The notes under the pieces are model-generated. The model did no database searches. It saw only the letters and a list, made by a program, of their open reading frames with translations, and had not been told where the DNA came from. Both the position numbers and the translations under genes were made by a program. 64,000 nucleotides of DNA from Paenibacillus cellulositrophicus (GTDB lineage Bacteria; Bacillota; Bacilli; Paenibacillales; Paenibacillaceae), in NCBI RefSeq assembly GCF_009363095.1, contig NZ_CP045295.1:2909501-2973500 (forward strand), written 5' to 3'. Below are positions 16,256 to 24,034 of the stretch, in pieces (the stretch's first letter is position 1; each line of letters starts with the position of its first letter).

Positions 16256-17197
16256 TTAGGTCGCCGCGGGCAGGTGCTTCAAATAAAAACGATACCAGTT
16301 GCCGCAGATAAAGCCTTCTACGTCCTCCTCGCTGTAATGTTTCTGCAGTAAATTGACCAGATCATGATATTTACCCGCATGCTCCAGACCGATGATCTTT
16401 TCACGGATACCGTCAAAATCCGATCCCAGCCCGATATGCCGGCGGCCCCCAAGAGAGCAGATATGGTCGATGTGCGCGAGCAGCCGGTCCATCGTTACCG
16501 GTTCCTCCGCATGGACAAAAGGCGGCACAAAGGTGACCCCGATGACGCCGTCCGCCCGGATGATGGAGCCAATCTGCTCATCGCTCAAGTTTCTGCGGCG
16601 CGGGCATATTTTGCCGGCATTGGAATGGGAGGCGATGAGCGGCTTCGCGGACAGCGACGCCAGCTCCCAGAACGCTTTTTCCGAGAGATGGGACACGTCC
16701 AGGATCATGCCCAGACGGTTGCATTCCTGAATCAGCTGCCGGCCCTTCTCGGTCAATCCCGCTCTCCTGGACTCCATGACGCCGTCCGCCGCCCAATTGG
16801 CGTAATTCCAGGTGATGCCGATACTCCGGACGCCCAGATGATGCAGAATCCGCACATAGGCCAGGTTTCCCTGCAGCGCATCGACTCCTTCAAGCGATAG
16901 CAGCGCCCCGGTCAAGCCGTTCTTCTCTGTGTATTCGAGGTCTTCCTTGGACCGTATAAAATGGATGGGGCCGCTTGCGAGCACCTTCTCATGAAACAGG
17001 TCAATGCTCTCCAGCACATAACGAAACTCTCCGGCATACTTCTCAGGCAAATAGACGGCAAAATTCTGGAACCCGATGCCGGACTTTTGCATGCGTTCCA
17101 GCGTGACATCCAGCAAATCTTGTTCGTGTACAAAATCCAGCTGCGGATGCTCGAGCAGTTTGCTCAGCACATCGCAGTGGGCGTCAAATATGGTCAC
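16256..17197 (-). CDS. M19 (membrane dipeptidase-like) zinc dipeptidase, last gene of the pqq operon
   Basis: A 313-aa peptidase of the renal-dipeptidase family M19. Metal-ligand motifs are visible as FDAHCDVL (family HxD), the bridging Glu in LLSLEGVDAL, and His residues in DVSHLSEKAF and ASHSNAGKI, with GLGSDFDGI near the C-terminus. There is no signal peptide or membrane anchor, so it is cytoplasmic. The first 14 nt overlap the 3' end of pqqE, implying translational coupling. Known PQQ pathways need peptidases to trim the crosslinked PqqA; no PqqF/PqqG-like M16 protease is present in this window. This dipeptidase is a candidate for a late trimming step, which is inference. Confidence 0.9.
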   Translation of the reverse strand: MTIFDAHCDVLSKLLEHPQLDFVHEQDLLDVTLERMQKSGIGFQNFAVYLPEKYAGEFRYVLESIDLFHEKVLASGPIHFIRSKEDLEYTEKNGLTGALLSLEGVDALQGNLAYVRILHHLGVRSIGITWNYANWAADGVMESRRAGLTEKGRQLIQECNRLGMILDVSHLSEKAFWELASLSAKPLIASHSNAGKICPRRRNLSDEQIGSIIRADGVIGVTFVPPFVHAEEPVTMDRLLAHIDHICSLGGRRHIGLGSDFDGIREKIIGLEHAGKYHDLVNLLQKHYSEEDVEGFICGNWYRFYLKHLPAAT

Positions 17198-18341
17198 CGG
17201 TCATTCCTCCGTTCTTCTTGAACCTGCCGCGATAGGAATAAGAAGGCACAGGGCGATGAGGCGCAGTAACGGATGGTTCATCGTGGTCTTGATTGAGGGA
17301 AGATAAAATATCGGATATCAGTTCGTGATGAGGCGACCACTGGCAGACAGGATCCGCCTGCCGCGCGTCGCCGGCCAACAGGTAAGCTTGGCAGCGGCAT
17401 CCGCCGAAATCGCGGAAACGGTGTTCACAGCTCCGGCAGGGCTCCGCCATCCAGTCGAAGCCGCGAAAGCTGTTAAAGGCGGCGGATTCCCGCCATATCC
17501 ATTCGAGGCTCCGCTCTTTAACGGATTCGAAGGTCAAGGTATGAATGCTGGATGCCGCGGTGCAGGGCAGCACGGTTCCGTCGGGCGTCACCGTCATCGA
17601 AATTTCGCCCCACCCGCCCATGCAGGGTTTTGGGAAATCCTCATAGTAATCCGGGAGAACCCAGATCAGTTCAATCTGGCGGTCAAAGCGCGCTTTGGCC
17701 CGAAAAAAAGCTTCCTCAGCCGCCGCGAGCTGCGCTCTGGTCGGCAGCAGATGCTGGCGGTTAAGCAGCGCCCAGCCGTAGTACTGGGTATTCGCCAGCT
17801 CCAGCCGAATGGCTCCCCATGACACACACATCTCGATGATTTCCTCCACGAGGTGGATATTTTGCCTGTGCAGGACCACGTTCATATGTAAGGGGATCCC
17901 CGCCTCCCGGATCAAGGCAGCCGTTTTCTGTTTGAATTCGTGTGCCCGGGAGCCGGCAATCGCATCCGCCAGGCCTGGCTCGGACGCCTGTATGCTGAGC
18001 TGCATACTGTCGACCCCCGCGTCCACCAGCTGCTGCATGCGTTTCTCTGTCACGCCAACCCCGCTGGTAATGACATTTACAAAAAAACCCAGTTCACGGG
18101 CCTGCCGGATCAGCTGGTCCACGTCCGGTCTCATGAGCGGCTCGCCGCCTGTCAGGTGAAGCTGCACGACCCCGAGCTCACTGGCTTCCGTGAATACCCT
18201 GATCCATTCCTGTGTGCTCAGCTCATGCTCCCTTTTGGCGAGCTCTACCGGATTCGAACAGTAGGCGCAATGAAGGGGGCACCGGTGGGTAATTTCCGCC
18301 GACAGGGCATACGGTATGCTTACGGACACTTTTCGATCCAC
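17184..18341 (-). CDS. pqqE: PQQ biosynthesis radical-SAM protein PqqE
   Basis: A 385-aa radical-SAM/SPASM enzyme that forms the Glu-Tyr carbon-carbon crosslink in PqqA. The radical-SAM cluster is Cys21-x3-Cys25-x2-Cys28 (CPLHCAYC), followed by HLTGGEPLMRPD. The C-terminal SPASM region has the auxiliary cluster cysteines, including CMGGWGEIS, LPCTAA, CRSCEHRFRDFGGCRCQA and a last Cys in PVCQW. About 35 residues beyond the usual C-terminus are basic and disordered-looking. The gene overlaps pqqD by 22 nt and the dipeptidase gene by 14 nt. Confidence 0.96.
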   Translation of the reverse strand: MDRKVSVSIPYALSAEITHRCPLHCAYCSNPVELAKREHELSTQEWIRVFTEASELGVVQLHLTGGEPLMRPDVDQLIRQARELGFFVNVITSGVGVTEKRMQQLVDAGVDSMQLSIQASEPGLADAIAGSRAHEFKQKTAALIREAGIPLHMNVVLHRQNIHLVEEIIEMCVSWGAIRLELANTQYYGWALLNRQHLLPTRAQLAAAEEAFFRAKARFDRQIELIWVLPDYYEDFPKPCMGGWGEISMTVTPDGTVLPCTAASSIHTLTFESVKERSLEWIWRESAAFNSFRGFDWMAEPCRSCEHRFRDFGGCRCQAYLLAGDARQADPVCQWSPHHELISDILSSLNQDHDEPSVTAPHRPVPSYSYRGRFKKNGGMTGDHI

Positions 18342-18598
18342 CCCCGCTCAATGGCTTGCGTGAGAAACTCGAGAACATCCTCCTGCAGATTGGATTGATT
18401 GTATTTCGCCTCTAGCTCCCCGATGATTTGGTGAGCCGACCGCGTCCCGTCACACAGCCAAAGAATGGCCCCGGCCGTCGGATTCAGGTTGACAACGCGT
18501 TCGGGGAGCAGGAGCATATCGGTTTGCCTGGCTTTATCGAACTTCAGCCGTGCGGGACTTCGCAGCCTGAGCTGCTCTCGCTGCCCCCAAGCGATCAT
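18320..18598 (-). CDS. pqqD: PqqD peptide chaperone
   Basis: A 92-aa RiPP recognition element that binds PqqA and presents it to PqqE. The sequence LNPTAGAILWLCDGTRSAHQI is the conserved PqqD core, followed by a helical C-terminal half (EDVLEFLTQAIERGWI). The ATG overlaps the pqqC stop in an ATGA arrangement, and the 3' end overlaps pqqE by 22 nt, indicating tight coupling. Confidence 0.94.
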   Translation of the reverse strand: MIAWGQREQLRLRSPARLKFDKARQTDMLLLPERVVNLNPTAGAILWLCDGTRSAHQIIGELEAKYNQSNLQEDVLEFLTQAIERGWIEKCP

Positions 18599-19305
18599 CG
18601 CTGTGCCTCCGCATCGGGATACGCCAGACTTAACGCATCCAGAATGGCCCAGAGGACATCGCATTTAAAGTGCAGGGCGGATATGACCTGCTCCTGCTCG
18701 CCGCGATCTTTGCATTCGCGCAGAACGAGTTCCAGACCGTGGTCCGCGTCACGCGGTGCCTGATGCAGCCTCGCCTGGAAATACTCCAGTCCTTCCGGAC
18801 GGATCCATGGATACAGCTGTTCAAACACGGCGATTCGCTGAGAGATGAGGACGGGAGCGAACAATTCCGTCAAGGAGGAAGCTACGGCAATGAGCCACGG
18901 CTGCAGGCGGCAGAAGTTCACGTAGGCATCGACTGCAAACCGGACGGCAGGAAGGACATGGCGCTCATCCAGCATCTCCTCTCTCGGAATGCCGACGGCT
19001 TCGCCAAGGCGGATCCAGGCTTCGATCCCTCCTTCGCTCCCTTCTGTTCCGTCATGGTCCACAATGCGCTGTATCCAGTGGCGGCGCTCCTCCCTGGAGG
19101 GCAGCTTCGAAAGGATGATGGCATCCTTGACGGGAATATTTTTCTGATAATAAAACCGGTTCGCCACCCAAGCCCGAAGCTGCTCGGGACTCAGCTTTCC
19201 TTCATGCATGCGTACGTGATAAGGATGCTTGTCGTGATAGCGCTGTTCCCCGACCTGGCGCAGCCTCATCGTTAATTCTTCGTTCGAGAGCAAATGCTGG
19301 TTCAT
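18595..19305 (-). CDS. pqqC: Pyrroloquinoline-quinone synthase PqqC
   Basis: A 236-aa cofactor-free oxidase that performs the final ring closure and eight-electron oxidation to PQQ. Family motifs include RYHDKHPYHVRMHEGKLS, RFYYQKNIPVKDAIIL and ERRHWIQRIVDHDG. The length is typical (about 230-250 aa). The start ATG at 19305 lies one nucleotide after the pqqB stop and overlaps pqqB's final sequence with a GGAGGT ribosome binding site. Confidence 0.96.
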   Translation of the reverse strand: MNQHLLSNEELTMRLRQVGEQRYHDKHPYHVRMHEGKLSPEQLRAWVANRFYYQKNIPVKDAIILSKLPSREERRHWIQRIVDHDGTEGSEGGIEAWIRLGEAVGIPREEMLDERHVLPAVRFAVDAYVNFCRLQPWLIAVASSLTELFAPVLISQRIAVFEQLYPWIRPEGLEYFQARLHQAPRDADHGLELVLRECKDRGEQEQVISALHFKCDVLWAILDALSLAYPDAEAQR

Positions 19306-19306
19306 G

Positions 19307-20230
19307 TCAGACCTCCAATTCCAAACCGTCGTAACCGACCTCGATCCCCAGCTCCCGGAGGCTGCGATTCTCCGCAGAAGCCTCGTCAAGGATCGGATTG
19401 GTATTGTTGATATGGATGTAAATTTTTCGCCCGGCCGATATACGGGAAAGGTGCTTCAGGCTTCCACCCGGTCCGGCAATGGGGACATGCCCCATATCGG
19501 ATGCCACCAATCCGGAAATATCCAGCCGCCGAAGCTCATCCGAATGCCAAAAGGTGCCGTCCACAAGGACGTAGTCGGCTGCTTCCAATTGGGTATGAAG
19601 CTCGTTCGACCAGGATTCGACACCGGGTGCGTATACAGCAGTCCCTCCGGTCCGCTGGTCTACCATGCGGTAGCCGACGACCCAAGGGGATGTGGACGCC
19701 CCATCCGTATCGGGATTCCGAAGGACGGACGCATACCTCGGCGGCTTGGAGCCCAGGAAGAACGGATATACCATTACTCTGCCCCCAAATAGTGGAAAAG
19801 ATTCCTGCGGCCGGACTTCGTGCCACCGGTATGAAGCATAGGGCTCCAGGATTTGCCTGACCGGGAAGGCTTCCATCAGGGCGTCCAATATGGGGGCCGT
19901 GGCGTAAACGTCGATTGCCGAAGACTCCCTTAAGTGGAGGAGGCCCATCGTATGATCCAGCTCCCCGTCCGTCAGCAGCACGGTTGAAATAGGCGTATGC
20001 CGGATCGAAGAGCCCGGAGCAAGCTCGGCATGTGCCTCGATCTGTGCACCGATATCCGGCGTGGAGTTGATGAGAACCCAATCTCTGCCATCATCGCTGA
20101 CGGCCAGCGAATTATGCAGCCGGGCACGTAATGAGGGATCCTGCATCCGCACGCGGCGGCAGTTCGGACAGCCGCAGTTCCACTGCGGGAAGCCTCCCCC
20201 CGCAGCCGATCCCAGCACCTTCAACAGCAT
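19307..20230 (-). CDS. pqqB: PqqB metallo-beta-lactamase-fold hydroxylase
   Basis: A 307-aa PqqB, a metallo-beta-lactamase-fold protein implicated in oxidation of the diamino-acid intermediate. The N-terminus MLLKVLGSAAGGGFPQWNCG leads into the structural zinc motif CGCPNC. Active-site-like acidic/His segments include LLTDGELDHTMGLLHL, and DMGHVPIAG is in the C-terminal half. The start at 20230 carries GAGGGGGGCAGGA upstream; the frame is open further upstream but would run toward pqqA. It lies 52 bp after pqqA. Confidence 0.96.
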   Translation of the reverse strand: MLLKVLGSAAGGGFPQWNCGCPNCRRVRMQDPSLRARLHNSLAVSDDGRDWVLINSTPDIGAQIEAHAELAPGSSIRHTPISTVLLTDGELDHTMGLLHLRESSAIDVYATAPILDALMEAFPVRQILEPYASYRWHEVRPQESFPLFGGRVMVYPFFLGSKPPRYASVLRNPDTDGASTSPWVVGYRMVDQRTGGTAVYAPGVESWSNELHTQLEAADYVLVDGTFWHSDELRRLDISGLVASDMGHVPIAGPGGSLKHLSRISAGRKIYIHINNTNPILDEASAENRSLRELGIEVGYDGLELEV

Positions 20231-20282
20231 GTTCCTGCCCCCCTCAAAAAAAATAGATGCCGGATTGCTCCGGCATGGTTCG

Positions 20283-20354
20283 TCACTTCTGATACGCGTA
20301 TGCGGTAACCTCTGCACAAACCTCTATGACTTCAAAATCGGGTTTAACCCACAT
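20283..20354 (-). CDS. pqqA: PQQ precursor peptide PqqA
   Basis: A 23-residue frame that is easy to miss. It starts MWVKPDF, like known PqqA peptides beginning MW.KP.F. It contains Glu15-Val-Thr-Ala-Tyr19, the conserved E-x-x-x-Y pair that becomes the PQQ backbone. The ATG is preceded by AAAGGGGGTGG, a strong ribosome binding site, and the stop is 52 bp before the pqqB start. Position, length and motif together make the call firm. It carries a Cys at position 13 and two residues, Ala-Tyr, directly after the core Tyr. Confidence 0.93.
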   Translation of the reverse strand: MWVKPDFEVIEVCAEVTAYAYQK

Positions 20355-20534
20355 GCCGCCACCCCCTTTGATGAAATATCCCACCATTCCTGCCAGTAGA
20401 GAGCACAAGTCTGTTTAATCATATGTTGTATTTTGGCATTCTATAACACGTAACCATGCAAAGGGGTGTTCTCTTAGGCGTTCTCTCCCAAAGTCAAAAT
20501 TCGCGAGGTTCGCAAATAGGCTTCGCAGACGGAA

Positions 20535-20568
20535 GCAAAAAAGCGGCATGCCTCAGCATGCCGCTTCC
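20535..20568 (-). terminator. Terminator after the solute-binding protein gene
   Basis: AAGCGGCATGC / GCATGCCGCTT with a 4-nt loop runs into TTTTTTG on the minus strand. It separates the solute-binding gene from the pqq operon downstream. Confidence 0.85.
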
Positions 20569-20582
20569 CTTCTGTGCGCCGG

Positions 20583-22274
20583 TTATTGCCCCAGCTTGGA
20601 ATACCAATCATTCACTTCGTTGGTCATTTGGTCGCCGCCCGAAGACTTCCAGGTCTCGACGAATTTATCAAACGCATCCACGCTTTGCTTGCCGTAGATA
20701 ATTTCGTTAAAGGTCTGGTTTTCGATTTTATTCAAATAGTCCAGCTTGGATTTCATGGTTGCCGTGGTCGGGCCGGTGTACAGGTTCGGATAAGCGATGT
20801 CCTTCTGGGACATCAATACCTTGGCCGCTGCCGGCGTATCCAGACCGTAGTTGAGCTTCACTTCTTTTTCCAGGCGGGTTGTCGCTTCCTTGCCGTCCGC
20901 CAGGTTCAGCAGCGCCTTCATCTGCGCGTCCGGAATCCGGGCCCCGTCGCGCACCAGCAGGTAGCGCAGGCTGTTCACGAATCCGCCGGGGATGTCCTCA
21001 TACCGGAGCGGTTTGCCGCTGGCGTCCAGATCGTAATCGTATCCCTTGAAGAGGCCATTGTCGAACACGCCTCCCGGCTGGGAATTGGCCAAATTGTCGA
21101 ACATGTAGTTCTGGTAGGTAAAGAACGCTTCCGGATGCTTCATGTCCTTGTTGATCAGCGTCACGCCGTTTGTGAACAGGGTGCCGTGGCGCCCGGCTTT
21201 CCCGTCCGGCCCGGCCGGCAGGGCAATCGGCTTCCAGACCGCCGTCTTCACGTTCTTCACCGTGTCGCTCAGCGGCCATCCGCTCATCCAGTAAGGTCCA
21301 GGAATGATTCCGGCTTTGCCGGCAACGGCCGGTTCGGACGTCTTGTTCTCATCCCAGAGCGCCGCTTCCTTCGGAATATAGCCTTTGGTGAACCATTCGT
21401 TCAGCTTTTGCAGCCCCGGCTTCATGCCCGGGTTGATCGAGCCGTACTCCAGCTTCCCGTCCGCGCCTTTGTTCCACTGCTGCGGGATGGTGCCGTAGGC
21501 GCCGAAGATCCAGGACGGATCACCCATCCAGGTATTCATCGTGGTCTTGAATCCGATGCTGAGCGGGATGACCTCGTCCGGCTTCAGGCCGTCCGGATTG
21601 TTGTTTTTGAAGGCGTCCATGACCTTCTCCAGCTCATCGATCGTTTTCGGCGCGGCAAGTCCCAGCTTGTCGAGCCAATCCTGGCGGATCCACAGCAAAT
21701 AATCGTGGTTGTAGGCATAATCGAGCACCGGGATCCCCATTCTTTTGCCATCGCGGATATAGGGGTTCCATACGTTCTTGTCCTGATCCATCGCCTGCTT
21801 CCACGTGTCGTTGGCATACTTGTCGAACAGCGCGCCCGTATCCTGGAACATGCCCGAATCAATCAGGTCCTGCGCCAGCTGCGCATCGCCGACGGTGACC
21901 ACATCCGGCATTTCCTGGCCGGAAGACATCGCCAGCCGGAGCTTGGTTGCAAATGCGCCGTTCGTATCGGTCACTGACCACAGCGATTTGATCTCGATGC
22001 CCAGCGTGTCCTTGGCCCACTTGGTAGCCACGTTATTTTCGATCGACTCTCCGTTCTTGAACTTCAGCTCCGGATCGACGCCCCACACCGTGCTGATCGT
22101 CACCGGCGGGTCGTATTTGTCTTTATAAGCGTTTTCATTTTCGGCTGCAGCCGGCGGGTTCTGGGCCGAATCCGCAGAAGTTCCTCCTTTGGACCCCGAG
22201 CATCCGGTGAACAGCGCGCTGACCAGCACCAGGCTGCATGCCAGCGTCAATGCCTTTTTCGTATATGCCTTCAT
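20583..22274 (-). CDS. Extracellular solute-binding lipoprotein (LplA/YtcQ type)
   Basis: A 563-aa family 1 sugar-binding lipoprotein. The signal peptide ends at the lipobox LFTGC (Cys ~25), followed by a Ser/Gly/Ala linker. The body has the large CUT1 binding-protein pattern, with segments such as SSGQEMPDVVTV, NPYIRDGKRMGIPV and LLWIRQDWLDKLGL. The start at 22274 has AAGGGGGAG upstream. It follows the YesM/YesN pair and probably delivers galactan oligosaccharides to the permeases at 9453-11246, now separated from it by the PQQ region. Confidence 0.92.
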   Translation of the reverse strand: MKAYTKKALTLACSLVLVSALFTGCSGSKGGTSADSAQNPPAAAENENAYKDKYDPPVTISTVWGVDPELKFKNGESIENNVATKWAKDTLGIEIKSLWSVTDTNGAFATKLRLAMSSGQEMPDVVTVGDAQLAQDLIDSGMFQDTGALFDKYANDTWKQAMDQDKNVWNPYIRDGKRMGIPVLDYAYNHDYLLWIRQDWLDKLGLAAPKTIDELEKVMDAFKNNNPDGLKPDEVIPLSIGFKTTMNTWMGDPSWIFGAYGTIPQQWNKGADGKLEYGSINPGMKPGLQKLNEWFTKGYIPKEAALWDENKTSEPAVAGKAGIIPGPYWMSGWPLSDTVKNVKTAVWKPIALPAGPDGKAGRHGTLFTNGVTLINKDMKHPEAFFTYQNYMFDNLANSQPGGVFDNGLFKGYDYDLDASGKPLRYEDIPGGFVNSLRYLLVRDGARIPDAQMKALLNLADGKEATTRLEKEVKLNYGLDTPAAAKVLMSQKDIAYPNLYTGPTTATMKSKLDYLNKIENQTFNEIIYGKQSVDAFDKFVETWKSSGGDQMTNEVNDWYSKLGQ

Positions 22275-22380
22275 GTCGCTCCCCCTTAAATCTATATTCC
22301 TTCTACATGTTTCATTATAGAGGTGCCCCAATCGGCGTCCTATGTCATTCTCCGAACATTTCTGCACCTTTTGCAACCTG

Positions 22381-24021
22381 TTACTGGTCCCGGAATTCGT
22401 TTGGATTCAGCCCGTAATGCTTCTTGAACATTTTGCTGAAGTACTGCGGGTTTTGGTATCCGAGCTCGGCGGTAATCTCGTATATTTTTTTGTTCGTCTT
22501 CTTCAGCAGATAGAGCGCACGTTCCATCCGCATCCGGATAATATAATCGCCCAGGCTCTCGCCGGTTTCGGCCTTATAGATTTTGGACAAATAGACCGGA
22601 TGCAAAAAGACTTTGTCGGCAATCGTCTTCACCGACGTGTCCTGCCCCAAATCGCGGGAGACGAGCTCCTGCACTTGGTGGATAATGTAGCTGCGCGTAT
22701 ATTGATCGCTGGCCGACAGCTCCGTCCGGAGCTTGTCCAGCATTCGCAAGGCCCAGCTTCGCAGCTTGTCCAGAGACAGAATCATTCCCTGGTCATGGAC
22801 CAGGTCAAAGCCCGACTGGTCGATTTGATAGGCAAACTGACCCTGCTTGTGCGCCATATACATGAACGCATTCGTCATCAGCAGATACACCTCGTACAGA
22901 TGCTCACGGGAGTAGCTCGCCCCTTCCAAATCGGTAAAAACCTCGTCAAGCTTGTTCCGGGCGGCATCCCACTGCTTGGACTCCAGCAGGTGAATCAGCG
23001 TCGGCGGCTTGTACAGCGATTCCATCGATTGGACCGGGCTGACAGGCTGTGACCGTACGTCATCGAGGTACAGGATGCCCCCGGACTCGCGGCCGCCGGA
23101 CATCATAAAGGAGCCGAGACCGGCCCGGTAAGCCTGGGCGATGCCGTCCGGGAACGGAAACCAGTCGGTGATGACCAGCGTGATATCGCCCTTCAAGTAG
23201 CTGCTCACCTGCGTGCGGAAGTTTTCCGCAAGCCCGTGAAGCTTCGCTTGGCGGCGCTTCTCAAAATCCGGCAGCAGCTCGATGCCCTCCCGGTAAGAGG
23301 TTTTCAGCGCGGCCGCCAGCACCAGACAGTCATGGGGCGCCTTGCAGCCCCACACATGGAACGCCTCCGCAAGCGTCTCTTCCGCGATATTTCCCACTGC
23401 GTACTCCATCAGCGCCATCGAATGGTGGTCGTAATGGGCAAACTGCCGTCCGAGCTGGACGAGCAGCAGCACGGCGGGTTCGCCGACCTGCAGCGGAATT
23501 TCGTACTGGGCCAGCTTGTCCGCCACAGTCCGGTGCGACCAGGTCCGGCCCAGCACCAAATCGTGCATCAGGCTCGCTTTCAGCACGGCGGAATCTGATT
23601 TGATGGCATACATTAACTGATGCACCTTCTCCGCCGCCTCCCACTCGTCTTTCAAAGATTCGATCGCATTCGACAAGCTGAGAATGAACTCCTCGTCGTT
23701 CACGGGCTTTAAAATATAATCAAACGCCTGCAGCTGCAGTGCCTTCTTGGCATATTGAAAGTCCGAATATCCGGTCAGCACCATGCAACGGATATGCGGC
23801 CAGTCCTGCTGAATCCGCTCAATCAGCCGCAGGCCGTCGGTTTCCGGCATCCGAATATCCGATACGACGATATCGATAGACTGCTCGGACAGAACGGCCA
23901 GAGCCGCCTCGGCTGAGTCGGCTTGATAGACCTTGGCAATCCCCAAGTCGTCCCACGGGATCGTGGCTTTAATGCTTTCGGTGACATAGGATTCGTCATC
24001 CACCAGTAAAATTTCAATCAT
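22381..24021 (-). CDS. YesN-type response regulator, AraC family
   Basis: 546 aa. An N-terminal receiver domain (IEILLVDDESYV, phosphoacceptor Asp in IVVSDIRMP, Lys in YILKPVND) is followed by a long middle region. The C-terminus holds a pair of AraC-type helix-turn-helices (SKIYKAETGESLGDYIIRMR and the ending YFSKMFKKHYGLNPNEFR). The start at 24021 follows GGGGGAAC and lies 13 bp after the kinase stop. It is expected to activate the downstream solute-binding and galactan genes. Confidence 0.93.
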   Translation of the reverse strand: MIEILLVDDESYVTESIKATIPWDDLGIAKVYQADSAEAALAVLSEQSIDIVVSDIRMPETDGLRLIERIQQDWPHIRCMVLTGYSDFQYAKKALQLQAFDYILKPVNDEEFILSLSNAIESLKDEWEAAEKVHQLMYAIKSDSAVLKASLMHDLVLGRTWSHRTVADKLAQYEIPLQVGEPAVLLLVQLGRQFAHYDHHSMALMEYAVGNIAEETLAEAFHVWGCKAPHDCLVLAAALKTSYREGIELLPDFEKRRQAKLHGLAENFRTQVSSYLKGDITLVITDWFPFPDGIAQAYRAGLGSFMMSGGRESGGILYLDDVRSQPVSPVQSMESLYKPPTLIHLLESKQWDAARNKLDEVFTDLEGASYSREHLYEVYLLMTNAFMYMAHKQGQFAYQIDQSGFDLVHDQGMILSLDKLRSWALRMLDKLRTELSASDQYTRSYIIHQVQELVSRDLGQDTSVKTIADKVFLHPVYLSKIYKAETGESLGDYIIRMRMERALYLLKKTNKKIYEITAELGYQNPQYFSKMFKKHYGLNPNEFRDQ

Positions 24022-24034
24022 TCTATGTTCCCCC

